DNA of 19,097 nucleotides from Planctomycetaceae bacterium (lineage in GTDB: Bacteria > Planctomycetota > Planctomycetia > Pirellulales > Pirellulaceae). The DNA is taken from assembly GCA_003506095.1 (NCBI GenBank), contig DNWZ01000378.1, positions 1 to 19,097 on the forward strand, given 5' to 3'. Shown in pieces: positions 6,014-15,318 of the stretch. The position numbers and the translations under genes were made by a program. Position 1 is the stretch's first letter. Each line of letters opens with the position of its first letter. The notes beneath the pieces are model-generated. The model was not told where the DNA came from. It searched no databases and worked only from the letters and a program-made list of their open reading frames with translations.

Positions 6014-7942
6014 GTGACTCCACCCATTCATTTGTCGACTGCCGACCAATACTACGATCGCTTGCTCCGTTGGCTCGACTTAGAATCCGACGCCGAAAGG
6101 GCTCGCCTAGTAGAGCGTCGTAACCTCCGCAAAGGTGCCGATGTCGAACGCACCGGCGAGACGATCGTCGACGTGGTCGTCACCGATCATCGTATCGGAC
6201 TGGGCGGCCGTTACCTACTGTCGTTTCGCAAACGACGCTCCGACGCGATGTTACCTTGGAACCGCTTGAAGGTCGGTTCGCCGGTCGTCGTAGCGGACAA
6301 CGGTGATCTGCGCGATGAAGGACTGCCAGGCGTCGTCAGTCGACGCACCAGCCACCAGATCGAGGTAGCACTCGAATCGTGGCCAGAAGGCGAACGGTTT
6401 CGTATCGACCTGTCGCCCGACGAAACCACGCGTCGTCGTCAGCGTGCGGCAATTGGCCAAGCTCGCGGGCTGCACGCCGCTCCGCGACGGCTCCGCGACC
6501 GATTGTTGGGATTTGACGACCCGCGGTTCGAAGAAAAATTACCGACAATTCGTTTCCTGGCCGAATTGAATCCGCCCCAACAAGAAGCTGTGCGTTTCGC
6601 CCTTTCGGCCAAAGATTTTGCTGTCATCCATGGGCCCCCCGGGACCGGTAAAACAACTACTTTGGCCGAAGTCATTTACCAAGCCGTCCAGGCGGGCGAG
6701 AAGGTTCTGGCGTGTGCTTCGAGCAACACAGCAGTCGACAACCTGTTGGAACGGTTGATCCGCACGACGCCGGGTGTTGTTCGCGTCGGACATCCGGCAC
6801 GCGTCTTTGAATCGCTCCGCGAACATACACTGGACGAACAGGTGGGCGACCACCCGAGTTCACGAATCGCCGCCGACTTGATGAAGCAAGCCGAATCGCT
6901 GGTCCGCCAAGCGTCCAAGCCCGGCCGGTCCGGCGAAGCGTGGCGACGCGCCGGACAGATGCGAGCCGAAGCGCGGGCATTGCAAAATCAGGCCCGATCG
7001 CTCGAACGTCAAGCGATTCGTTACGTGCTCGATTCAGCCGACGTCATCTGCACAACCACAACTATCGATGACGAATTGCTGGGCGATCGCGAGTTCGATT
7101 TAGTCGTGATCGACGAAGCCTGTCAATCGACCGAGGCGAGCGTGTGGCAAGCGGTCTTGCGAGCCAAACGCTTGATCTTCGCGGGCGACCATTTCCAATT
7201 GCCTCCCACCGTGCTGTCGGATGTGGCCGCTCGCGAAGGGATGCGAGACAGTCTAATGCACCGATTGGTCGAGCGATTTGGCCACAACGTCTATCGCCGA
7301 TTGACCGTTCAATATCGCATGAACGATCAAATCATGAGATTTTCATCGGAACAGTTCTATGACCATTCGCTCGTCGCGGATATCTCGGTGCGAAATCATT
7401 TGTTATCTGATTTACCAGGTATCACAGATCTTGAAATCACCCATACGCCCGCAATCTTTATCGATACCGCCGGAGCAGGCTACGATGAAGAGCTCGAACC
7501 CGATGGGCTCAGTAAACGCAATCCCCAAGAGGCGAATGTTGTCGTAGCGTTGGTTCGCAAATTGACCACCGAAGGTTTGACCGGCGATCAAATCGCGATC
7601 ATCGCGCCGTATGCTGCCCAGGTCCGCATGCTACGCTCGAGACTGAATCTGGAAGGGTTGGAAGTCGACACGGTTGACGGTTTTCAAGGACGCGAAAAGG
7701 AAGCGGTGATCGTCACGCTGGTGCGTAGTAACGAACGTGGGGAGATCGGATTTTTGGCCGATACTCGTCGCACAAACGTTGCCCTGACCCGCGCCCGTCG
7801 TTGCCTGATCGTTATCGGCGACAGCGCCACATTAGGCGGCGATCCGTTTTATGCCGCGATGCTGCAATACTTCGAATCGATCAACGGCTACCGAACCGTT
7901 TGGGATGAATCGGTTTGGCAATTCGACCATTGCATGGAATGA
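6014..7942 (+). CDS. SF1B DNA/RNA helicase, Upf1/SMUBP2 (IGHMBP2)-like
   Basis: Cytoplasmic ATP-dependent 5'-3' helicase of the Upf1-like SF1B group, 642 residues and full length. Residues about 1-135 form the N-terminal barrel region found in SMUBP2-type helicases. Then Q-motif-like NPPQQEAV (186-193), Walker A GPPGTGKTTT (207-216), motif Ia ASSNTAVDNLLERL, a helical charged insertion (about 285-335), motif II VVIDEACQ (DEAC at 367-370), motif III GDHFQLPP (391-398), motif IV QYRMNDQI (433-440), motif V VDTVDGFQGREKEAVIV and motif VI NVALTRARRCLIVIGD. All catalytic motifs appear intact. The start is GTG 6014, because the N-terminus (FxxLLRWLDLE-type helix) fits the family from there; no Shine-Dalgarno sequence is obvious. 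The physiological substrate is unknown. It converges on the diguanylate cyclase gene with a 16-base gap. Confidence 0.93.
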   Translation: MTPPIHLSTADQYYDRLLRWLDLESDAERARLVERRNLRKGADVERTGETIVDVVVTDHRIGLGGRYLLSFRKRRSDAMLPWNRLKVGSPVVVADNGDLRDEGLPGVVSRRTSHQIEVALESWPEGERFRIDLSPDETTRRRQRAAIGQARGLHAAPRRLRDRLLGFDDPRFEEKLPTIRFLAELNPPQQEAVRFALSAKDFAVIHGPPGTGKTTTLAEVIYQAVQAGEKVLACASSNTAVDNLLERLIRTTPGVVRVGHPARVFESLREHTLDEQVGDHPSSRIAADLMKQAESLVRQASKPGRSGEAWRRAGQMRAEARALQNQARSLERQAIRYVLDSADVICTTTTIDDELLGDREFDLVVIDEACQSTEASVWQAVLRAKRLIFAGDHFQLPPTVLSDVAAREGMRDSLMHRLVERFGHNVYRRLTVQYRMNDQIMRFSSEQFYDHSLVADISVRNHLLSDLPGITDLEITHTPAIFIDTAGAGYDEELEPDGLSKRNPQEANVVVALVRKLTTEGLTGDQIAIIAPYAAQVRMLRSRLNLEGLEVDTVDGFQGREKEAVIVTLVRSNERGEIGFLADTRRTNVALTRARRCLIVIGDSATLGGDPFYAAMLQYFESINGYRTVWDESVWQFDHCME

Positions 7943-7958
7943 TCTTGCCCCGCCCTGA

Positions 7959-9476
7959 TCAAACCGTGCCAATCTTGCGAGACTGGCCTGGGGAATTGCT
8001 GACTTGCACAAATCCCTCACCTTTGCTGGCGACGACTTGATTCCCGCCCAGCTTGCTGGCCGCCGCAACTGCGTCTTTGACACGATCAATCAACGATCGC
8101 TTGGGGCTTCGATAGTGTTCATCACCCACTCCCATGCTGACCGTCGTCTCGATCGTTTTTCCTGTAAACTTGATCGGTGTCGCTGTGATTGCATTTCGAA
8201 TCTTAAGCCCCGTCACAACCGCTTCGTCCATGCGTGTATTGGGCAATATAATTGCGAATGAATCGTTGCCATAACAGGCCACGTGACTCTTCGATCCGAC
8301 ACGCGACAACAGCATCTTGCCAATGATCTGGTACACCATCCGATTCGCCTCAAGGCCATACAATTGGGTGATCTTTTCGAATTCATCAATGCGCAGAATG
8401 ATCACGGACAGGTTTTTCCCGTCACGTTGATTTTCTGCTAGCGACATCGCTAGGCAATGATTGAACGTGCTCAGAGACATCAATTCTCGCTCGGCCTCAG
8501 TGGCGGGATTTTCTTGGACTCGTTCGCCTTCTTCGATCACTTCGCAGGCGGCAACGGGTGCATTCACCGCACTGTCTATCCGATGAAGGAGCTGCCCGTC
8601 ATGCCAATATCCACAATCTCGCCCCTTGCTTTTGGCGTGATACAACGCTTCATCAGCCCGTTGGATCCAACTTTTTATAGTATCGTTTGGTAAAAGCCCT
8701 GCCATACCAGCACTGGCTGACAAGTGGATTGTCTTATTATCAATCTTCGGCGTAAATTGCGACAATACATTTCGTAACTGCTTCGCGATGGGAATCGCAT
8801 CCAACGCTGTCGATTGCGGCAGTATCACAGCAAACTCTTCACCGCCATATCTCGCCACCACATCGCCGTTGCGAACCGCTTTGGCCAACAGGCCGGCGGT
8901 CGATCGCAAAACTTCGTCGCCAGTGAGATGCCCGTAACTGTCGTTCAATTTTTTGAAATAATCGATGTCAAGCATCAGCAACGTTGCTGGCGTTCCTTGG
9001 CTTTCAAACATCTGAAAGTGCTTTTGAATCTCGTCGTCAAACACACGGCGATTTGCCAACTTTGTCAATGCATCCGTTCGAGCCTCGGTTACATGAACTT
9101 CGATCATCGCCGCTTGATCCTTCATTCGTGATTCGGCATCCTCCAACTGCTTTTCCATGCTGTCGTTGGCGCTGATCAATCGGGCGATGATTGTCGTAAC
9201 ATCGCATCCGCTCTCTTGTAGATCAGTGCTGATCGCATGCACTTGCTTGCTGTGTTCCCCGACATTCGCAGCGATGTCTAGGGTGATCCGCTGAACAGCT
9301 GACAGAAAATCACTCGCTGGCTTTGCTACCGTTGCGACGTCGGCTTTTGCATTCTGGATCCAATTGTCTTGAACGCCCGTTGCCGACACGCCTTTTCTGG
9401 GTATCAGATACCCCGCGATTAACCCGGCATTTGTAGCGGCAAGCAACAGCAGAAAATCACTTAGAAATGATGTCAT
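7959..9476 (-). CDS. Membrane-anchored diguanylate cyclase with tandem GGDEF domains (second degenerate)
   Basis: Probably makes the second messenger c-di-GMP from two GTP. 505 residues from ATG 9476, which has AGGA eight bases upstream; the longer frame to 9536 adds a polar stretch and a poorer start. Residues about 3-25 form one N-terminal TM anchor, followed by a helical region (about 40-135). First GGDEF domain (about 136-290): DALTKLANRR, LDIDYFKKLNDSYGHLTGDEVL and active site GGEEF (211-215), with an inhibitory I-site RNGD (202-205) exactly five residues before it. A linker (about 295-330) leads to a second GGDEF-like domain (about 331-480) whose signature is YGNDSF (402-407), without an I-site; it should be catalytically dead and possibly regulatory. 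No EAL or HD-GYP domain is present. Confidence 0.92.
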   Translation of the reverse strand: MTSFLSDFLLLLAATNAGLIAGYLIPRKGVSATGVQDNWIQNAKADVATVAKPASDFLSAVQRITLDIAANVGEHSKQVHAISTDLQESGCDVTTIIARLISANDSMEKQLEDAESRMKDQAAMIEVHVTEARTDALTKLANRRVFDDEIQKHFQMFESQGTPATLLMLDIDYFKKLNDSYGHLTGDEVLRSTAGLLAKAVRNGDVVARYGGEEFAVILPQSTALDAIPIAKQLRNVLSQFTPKIDNKTIHLSASAGMAGLLPNDTIKSWIQRADEALYHAKSKGRDCGYWHDGQLLHRIDSAVNAPVAACEVIEEGERVQENPATEAERELMSLSTFNHCLAMSLAENQRDGKNLSVIILRIDEFEKITQLYGLEANRMVYQIIGKMLLSRVGSKSHVACYGNDSFAIILPNTRMDEAVVTGLKIRNAITATPIKFTGKTIETTVSMGVGDEHYRSPKRSLIDRVKDAVAAASKLGGNQVVASKGEGFVQVSNSPGQSRKIGTV

Positions 9477-9757
9477 CACTGGATTCCTATTTCTCTTTTC
9501 CCAAAAGGCTGGGCAACTTAGCGCCTGCAAACGCACATGAAAAGATGTAGGTCAGTAATTCATTGCGATCCGTTGCAAACACGTGGATTGCGTGAGAAAA
9601 GCTGTTGACGAAAAAAACTTGCGTTTTGCCGCAACCAGTCGGCGTGTAATTGCTGGTAAGTCAGCCCCCTTTTCGGATACGCTCTCAGATCGAATGCTCG
9701 ACGGTACCGAAGGTTTTGGGGTGAAAGGCCTGCAACCACCAGGCGGGTGTAAAGAAA
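9477..9757. other. Intergenic region between DUF1552 and diguanylate cyclase genes
   Basis: This 281-base stretch lies after the DUF1552 stop and before the diguanylate cyclase start, both on the minus strand. It contains the candidate terminator at 9611-9634 and the cyclase ribosome-binding site AGGA. A 62-codon plus-strand frame (9583-9771) overlaps the end of the DUF1552 gene and is not credible. The cyclase promoter presumably lies between about 9480 and 9610; I cannot pick out its elements. Confidence 0.45.
9611..9634 (-). terminator. Candidate intrinsic terminator of the DUF1592-DUF1552 operon
   Basis: Read on the minus strand, TTGCG, the loop GCAAAA and CGCAA form a 5-bp hairpin followed by G and seven T residues. 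It lies about 125 bases past the DUF1552 stop. The stem is short, so strength is uncertain, but position and T-tract fit a terminator that separates this operon from the diguanylate cyclase gene. Confidence 0.45.
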
Positions 9758-11098
9758 CTAAACCTCACTGAGCGGCTCAGTCGCATCGCCGAATGCAGCC
9801 GGTCGAAGGTCAACTTTGTCCATCAGCGACAAAAACAATCGACAAAGCTGGCGATCGGCCTTACCCTGATAATCAATCACTCGGCCACCACGTATCTTTC
9901 CGCCGCCCCCACCAATTACGATCACTGGTAATCGATCGTTGTCGTGCCGAGCCCCCGCCATCATGCTGGAACAGTACAGCAACATGGTGTTGTCTAGCAA
10001 TGTCCGCGATCCTTCTTGGATCGAGTCCAATCGCTGGGCCAGATATGCAACCTGTTGCACAAAAAATTGATTGACTTTCAGCCAGTCTTCACCATCGGAG
10101 TGTGAAAGTAGGTGATGAATCATGTAATCGATTCCGACCCCCGACTGTTGAACGCTGGGCAGATTCGGAAAACGCAACGCGCTATGGTCGTTGTTTAACT
10201 TCAGCGTGGTCACGCGGGTCGTATCGGTTTGAAAGCCCAACACCAAAATGTCGATCATCAGTCGCATGTGATCCGCGATGTCTTGCGGAATGCCATCCGC
10301 AGGCCTGGGGCGATCGGGCTTGTCGAGCGTTGGGCGCCACCCCTGCAGTTCGCCCCGCTTTCCAGCATTGTCGATCCGAGTTTCAACATCGCGTACCGAT
10401 TCCAAATATTCGTCCAACTTCCGGCGGTCCGAAACGCTGATCTGACGTCGCAAGTCGTTTGCATCGGTTCGAACCGCATCCAGCACACTCCGATCGCCCG
10501 GCGTGACTTCGTCTTTAAATAATCGATCAAATGCCAGCGCGGGATAAAGTTCCAGCGGAGTCGGCGTTGTCGGCGAACTCCAAGAAATATGCGAACTATA
10601 AAGCATCGAATAATTCTTATGCACCGAAGGATTGGATTGCTCGCACCCCAACACCAAACTCGGTACTTTTGTCGATCGTCCGTAGGTCTGGGCGATCAAT
10701 TGATCGAAACTGGTTCCTGATCGGATTTCGCCGCCCGCCGCGATCGGTGCCCCTGATAAAAGGTTTCCGGTTTGAGAACTATGGATGTTCCCTTTGCGTG
10801 CCTCTTCGTGATACAGCCCGCTGCAGAATAACATTTTGCCGCGAAACGGATTCAAGGGCTGCAGTACGCGCCCCAATTCCATCGCGTCACCCTCACCCTT
10901 GGCCCACCACTCTTTGGAATGAAAGCCATTGCCAGAAAAGAGGGCTGCCATACGAATCGGTGCCTCGGCACCAGACTGGCCGTCGACCTCTGGATCGCCC
11001 CAAACGCTTTTCGACTCCAGCCAAGGTAGCGCCATTGATACGCCAACACCACGCAACAATGTCCGTCGCGAAAGCATGAATGTTTTTTTGGTCATCAT
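9758..11098 (-). CDS. Tat-exported DUF1552 protein
   Basis: Exported protein of 446 residues, family DUF1552 (PF07586), function unknown. The N-terminus has a twin-arginine signal, SRRTLLRG (RR at 11-12), then GVSMALPWL. Folded or cofactor-loaded export across the inner membrane is therefore likely. Family-type segments follow: MAALFSGNGFHSKEWW, LQPLNPFRGKMLFCSGL, SFDQLIAQTYG, VLGCEQ and, near the C-terminus, DNTMLLYCSSMMAGARHDNDRLPVIVIGGGGG. The GGGGG-containing stretch and the many His/Asp residues are typical of the family. ATG 11098 (GGATGAG just upstream) is preferred to TTG 11107; ATG 11095 is also possible. Only 17 bases separate it from the stop of the upstream DUF1592-type cytochrome gene, so the two are almost certainly co-transcribed. 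This pairing is common in planctomycetes and implies a joint envelope function. Confidence 0.93.
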   Translation of the reverse strand: MMTKKTFMLSRRTLLRGVGVSMALPWLESKSVWGDPEVDGQSGAEAPIRMAALFSGNGFHSKEWWAKGEGDAMELGRVLQPLNPFRGKMLFCSGLYHEEARKGNIHSSQTGNLLSGAPIAAGGEIRSGTSFDQLIAQTYGRSTKVPSLVLGCEQSNPSVHKNYSMLYSSHISWSSPTTPTPLELYPALAFDRLFKDEVTPGDRSVLDAVRTDANDLRRQISVSDRRKLDEYLESVRDVETRIDNAGKRGELQGWRPTLDKPDRPRPADGIPQDIADHMRLMIDILVLGFQTDTTRVTTLKLNNDHSALRFPNLPSVQQSGVGIDYMIHHLLSHSDGEDWLKVNQFFVQQVAYLAQRLDSIQEGSRTLLDNTMLLYCSSMMAGARHDNDRLPVIVIGGGGGKIRGGRVIDYQGKADRQLCRLFLSLMDKVDLRPAAFGDATEPLSEV

Positions 11099-11115
11099 CT
11101 CATCCAAGGTATCGT

Positions 11116-14100
11116 CTACTGGGTTTCAAAATCTTGGCCACGAACACGTGTAAACTGTGGGCTGTTGATCACAAGTTCTAATGCCACATGAATCGGGTAA
11201 TCGTGTTCGCGCAATTGAGCCACCATTGTGTCAAGCAAAGGCTTGTCGGACAGTTCTAAGCTGCGACCGAGCGAGTATCCGATTAGTTTTCGACAAAACT
11301 GGCGAACGAAGTCATCTTTGCGCTGCGTTAACAGATAATTCCGCACGCCATCGATCCCATCGAGCGGCGTTCCATCGGCCAATTGCGTCTTGGTGTCAAT
11401 CGCATGTCCGGCTAAATCACGATCGCGCCGCCGCCCGATCGCGTCGAAAGCTTCTAATGCAAATCCATAGGGGTCGATCCGCTGGTGACACGACCGGCAA
11501 GCAGCGTCACTGCTATGACGCTCGATCAATTGCCGCTCCGTCAATCCTTGCGGTGCTTCATCGGGCAGTACCGGAACATCCTTCGGTGGGCGCGGCAACC
11601 GTTCGCCCAAGATCACTTCACTTAACCAATTCCCTCGAAGGATCGGGCTGGTTCGCGATGCGCCGCTCTGTTTCGACAATGTCGCGGCGAAACCGAGAAT
11701 TCCGCCGCGGCCCGCCGCACGCATCCCTTCGACCCTTTGCCAGTCGGGGGTTGGCACTGTTAATTGATAGTGCTGGGCAAGTCGCTGATTCACAAAGGTA
11801 TGATCCGAATCGATTAACGACAAGATGCTGCGATCATTCTGGACTAAGTCGATAAAAAACTGAACGGCTTCTTCCTGCATATCGCCCCGGATATCGACAA
11901 ACGTCGGGAAATGCCGCTCACTTTTTTCATCCAAGGTTTCAACGTCGCGAATGTGCAACCATTGGCAACCGAACTCGGTCGCCCATCGCCGAATCTTAGG
12001 ATCATGCGTCATTCGTCGGACTTGAACTGACAACACGCGTGGGTCGTTCAATTCACCACTCGCGGCCAGTCGTCGCAGTTCTTCGTCCGGGACGCTCGAC
12101 CAAAGGAAATAGCTCAACCGAGTTGCAAGTTCCCACGAATCGATCACGGTTGCTTCTTTGCCAGGCTGGGTCTGTTCACCTCGGTATAAAAATGACGGCG
12201 CGATGAGAACACGGGTTAGCATCATACGGATTGCAGCGTCGTGTGATAAATCTTGGCCACGCAATTGGTCATACAGGCCCGTCAGGCTTTTGACTTCGTT
12301 TTCGACCAAAGGACGTCGCCACGTTTTCGCAGCGAAGTCAACTACGGCTTGGACATGAACCGATTCACTTTTCTGCATCAAGGTTTGAAATTTGGCTGCA
12401 CCATCAAGGATTGGCGCACGCATCGGTTCAAACGCTGATGGATCCGCATCCTGGGTCGCATATTGATAAAGCTGTTCAAACGCATCGACTAATTTTAGTG
12501 GCGACTGACTTATGAAAACCAAATTATCCCACAAACGATCCAGTTCTGCGGACTGCTCGTCATCCAACATCAACCGTTTTAAATGATCATCTTCGCGGTA
12601 ATACAAGGTCAACGTCACCACTTCATCAACCGGCACGATCGTGGTGTAGCAGAGCGCCAGAGGGAACAGGCGACGGAAATCATCAAACGCCGTCACGAAA
12701 CGTTCGCGAGCGGCACCAGAGGGATCAACAATGATCGGCACCGAATGCATCGTCCGCAGGTTGTTATCAGTCCATTTTCCCTTTGCCACACTGGCCCGTG
12801 TTTCCCCGACAGCGGTCTTCGATAACGATTCGGGACGCGTCGTCGTCACTTGCATCTGCACGCTTCCCTGTCGCTGATTGCTGGTGTGCAATTTTGCATC
12901 GACGACCAACTCGCAGGTCTTCGCTAATTCAGCCGGTATTCGAACTTCAATCACCGATGGCGCGGCAACACAAATGCTCTGTGGCGATACTTCACCAGCG
13001 GTCGGATGCCGGCCAAATAACGCTGCATCGACACCGACGTTCGTTTCCAGCGGTTGGACGGAATCGGCCTGTCCGACCACTTGGGTTGCTTGGTTCATAA
13101 GTGGTCCGTCAAAGGATCGCAACAAGCTTCTTAGCTTGCCGTCACCCGACTCCGGCGGGACACCCACATCGCCAGTTTCCAACAAACGTTGGATCTGAAC
13201 CGCAAGCTGTTGTCGCTCGCTTGAATCGGTTGACAATTGCCATTTTTCAAGCAACGAGTTCGGAGGAATGAACGTTGCACTGCCACCCGATACAGGCTCG
13301 CCAACGAAGAACCAGACGCGATCGTTTTGATACGAATCGGCATGCGGGTTTCCGCTTAAAATATGTGGCGATACATCCTTGGCAAGATTCCAAGTTTGCG
13401 TTGCACTTCGAATCTCCAAATCCACCGCCGTCAGGTCGCACACATGACTGGAGTCTTTGGGGCCAATCACAATCGCGATCGCATCACCCTCGTCGACGCG
13501 TAAATCGTTCAGCGGTCCGATTTTGATTGGCACTGAGCCTTCGCTGGTTCCGTTTGCCAGTTGCCTCACGGTGCGCCCCCGCCGTAATTCCAAAGCCCAC
13601 TGAAAACCATTGCCACAGTCGGTATGCGCATCGAACAATTGTCCTTCGATGGTCACCGTCGTACTTGCAGGACAACGCCAAGCGATGACAACGGAAACCG
13701 TTGGCGACGGGTGGACTGCGACGCTGTGAGCTCGCAACAATCCCGGGACGCGAACATCGGCATCAGAGGAGTTCGCCAGCACACCTAGGGCATCGCTGCC
13801 GGTCCAACCTTTGACAAACGAATAGTCAGGCGTCGATTCTAAGCGGCCGGTGATCAAAGGTTCCAAGGGTACATCACGGCCGACATGAACTCCCAAGATA
13901 TCTAACCAATTCGCTAAAGCCTGGTCGCTTAATTGATTTTCGTCAGCGAATTGCTTTGCATCTACCTTTTCCTGGGGTGCCCGTGAGATTTCGTCGATTG
14001 CCGACAGATACTTTGTCGTGTCCGCGACGATCGCGTTTCGTCCCGCGTTGATCCGTTGCCACGTCGATCGCAAATCTCTCAGCGACAGATCGGCTTGCCC

Positions 14101-15318
14101 TGGGATCGCTAGCCGCGGATTTTCCCAGAGTGCAATGTCATGGTCATTGCCATCACCCGCGTCGCCGGTGGACAGGTACAGCAACAGATCCGATCCGTCT
14201 TGGGGCGATTGCAACGGCATGCGAATGTTATGAGATGCAACAAGTGGATAGACCGGCTCTTGCCAACTCTTGGGGCCATTCACTTTGCCGATGTGACCCA
14301 CGCTGGTAAACCGCCACAGGTTTTCTTGCCACGGTCGAACGTCATCCGTCGTCAACTCGCCGCTTTGCCATTTCCGGTTCAGATCTGCAAGCAGAAGCGA
14401 ATTGTCGGTTTTCTGCAGAGTTTCATAAAGCAGATTCAAGTACTTCGCATTCAGCCCTTTTTCTGTTGCGAGTTGAGAGATCGATAGTTTGGACTTCCCA
14501 AGGGCGTCCTGTGACTTAATGAGGGCATCCATATAAGCTTCCAGCGGCAATCGTCCGCCTTGGTTTGTATCAAATTGGATACCCTGCAGGTTAACTGCTG
14601 TTGCACCTTCGGCGCGAGAATGCCGACCATAGAACGCACGAATCGCAGCCAGTCGCTCGTTTGCCCAATCACTGGCGCTAACGCTCGGTGAAAATTCGAT
14701 ACCACTGGGGACAAGAACCACATGCTTTGAAATCGCTTTCGCCGCATCGAGATACTTGTTCAACATCGTTGGTGACATCACCAGCGCGGCGCTGGCATTT
14801 GTAAACCCTTCGCCCGCTGCGCCATCGGCCGGGAACTCACGTGCGGGTTCCAAGGAAGTGACTCCCGTTAAATCACGGATCGAGTGCGTATACTCAGCAT
14901 TGGACAATCGACGCAGAATGACCGAACCGGGATCGCCTGCGGTTTCCAGCGCCGCTTCGTCAAGAAAACGCTCGATCCATTGCAGCAAAATCGTCTTTTC
15001 GGATTGTGTCAGCGGTGGCTTGTCTTTGGGTGGCATTTCTCCATCGTTGATCTGCGACGCGATGTTCTCCCACACCAATGGTGTTTTCTTCGCATCCGCG
15101 ATCGTCGCGAATTGTTCGAGGTTTAATTCGCCAGCCACTTTTTCACTCGAATGGCAACCCATGCAATGCCGCGCCAGCAAGGGGCTGATCTGAGTTTGGA
15201 ACTGGTCAGCCACGTCGGCATAAACACAAGGCGTTGCAATCAATAGAATCCAAGCGAGGGTCGCAAGGCGAGTTGCGACAGTGCGGATCTCGTAGGATAT
15301 TTGAACGCCTGGTGCCAT
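11116..15318 (-). CDS. Giant DUF1592-type cytochrome c protein (PSCyt1-DUF1587-insert-DUF1595-DUF1592-DUF1588-DUF1585)
   Basis: Exported c-type cytochrome protein of 1400 residues. Signal peptide: TLAWILLIATPCVYA. PSCyt1 (about 38-120) has heme motif CMGCH (52-56) and GEMPPKD, whose Met95 is the likely sixth ligand. DUF1587 (about 135-197) has LRRLSNAEYTHSIRDLTG and GEGFTNAS. About 750-800 residues follow that compact members lack, including a beta-rich, sugar-binding-like segment (about 490-640). Then DUF1595 (FAAKTWRRPL), DUF1592 (WELATRLSYFLWSSVPDEEL, EFGCQWLHIRD), DUF1588 (GILGFAATLSKQSGASRTSPI) with a second motif CRSCH (from residue 1274) and DUF1585 at the end. The start at 15318 is chosen because AAGGA lies eight bases upstream; ATG 15327 and TTG 15339 are alternatives. 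First gene of an operon with DUF1552. Electron transfer linked to an unknown oxidation is inferred. Confidence 0.95.
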   Translation of the reverse strand: MAPGVQISYEIRTVATRLATLAWILLIATPCVYADVADQFQTQISPLLARHCMGCHSSEKVAGELNLEQFATIADAKKTPLVWENIASQINDGEMPPKDKPPLTQSEKTILLQWIERFLDEAALETAGDPGSVILRRLSNAEYTHSIRDLTGVTSLEPAREFPADGAAGEGFTNASAALVMSPTMLNKYLDAAKAISKHVVLVPSGIEFSPSVSASDWANERLAAIRAFYGRHSRAEGATAVNLQGIQFDTNQGGRLPLEAYMDALIKSQDALGKSKLSISQLATEKGLNAKYLNLLYETLQKTDNSLLLADLNRKWQSGELTTDDVRPWQENLWRFTSVGHIGKVNGPKSWQEPVYPLVASHNIRMPLQSPQDGSDLLLYLSTGDAGDGNDHDIALWENPRLAIPGQADLSLRDLRSTWQRINAGRNAIVADTTKYLSAIDEISRAPQEKVDAKQFADENQLSDQALANWLDILGVHVGRDVPLEPLITGRLESTPDYSFVKGWTGSDALGVLANSSDADVRVPGLLRAHSVAVHPSPTVSVVIAWRCPASTTVTIEGQLFDAHTDCGNGFQWALELRRGRTVRQLANGTSEGSVPIKIGPLNDLRVDEGDAIAIVIGPKDSSHVCDLTAVDLEIRSATQTWNLAKDVSPHILSGNPHADSYQNDRVWFFVGEPVSGGSATFIPPNSLLEKWQLSTDSSERQQLAVQIQRLLETGDVGVPPESGDGKLRSLLRSFDGPLMNQATQVVGQADSVQPLETNVGVDAALFGRHPTAGEVSPQSICVAAPSVIEVRIPAELAKTCELVVDAKLHTSNQRQGSVQMQVTTTRPESLSKTAVGETRASVAKGKWTDNNLRTMHSVPIIVDPSGAARERFVTAFDDFRRLFPLALCYTTIVPVDEVVTLTLYYREDDHLKRLMLDDEQSAELDRLWDNLVFISQSPLKLVDAFEQLYQYATQDADPSAFEPMRAPILDGAAKFQTLMQKSESVHVQAVVDFAAKTWRRPLVENEVKSLTGLYDQLRGQDLSHDAAIRMMLTRVLIAPSFLYRGEQTQPGKEATVIDSWELATRLSYFLWSSVPDEELRRLAASGELNDPRVLSVQVRRMTHDPKIRRWATEFGCQWLHIRDVETLDEKSERHFPTFVDIRGDMQEEAVQFFIDLVQNDRSILSLIDSDHTFVNQRLAQHYQLTVPTPDWQRVEGMRAAGRGGILGFAATLSKQSGASRTSPILRGNWLSEVILGERLPRPPKDVPVLPDEAPQGLTERQLIERHSSDAACRSCHQRIDPYGFALEAFDAIGRRRDRDLAGHAIDTKTQLADGTPLDGIDGVRNYLLTQRKDDFVRQFCRKLIGYSLGRSLELSDKPLLDTMVAQLREHDYPIHVALELVINSPQFTRVRGQDFETQ

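Noticed and set aside
6672..6980. Minus-strand frames antisense to the helicase (about 80-104 codons).
   Set aside because: They lie opposite the conserved Walker A to coiled-coil region of an intact helicase gene, with shadow-type Arg/Ser/Pro composition.
9583..9771. 62-codon plus-strand frame in the gap between the DUF1552 and diguanylate cyclase genes.
   Set aside because: It crosses the candidate terminator and the end of DUF1552, has no ribosome-binding site and has no recognisable sequence.
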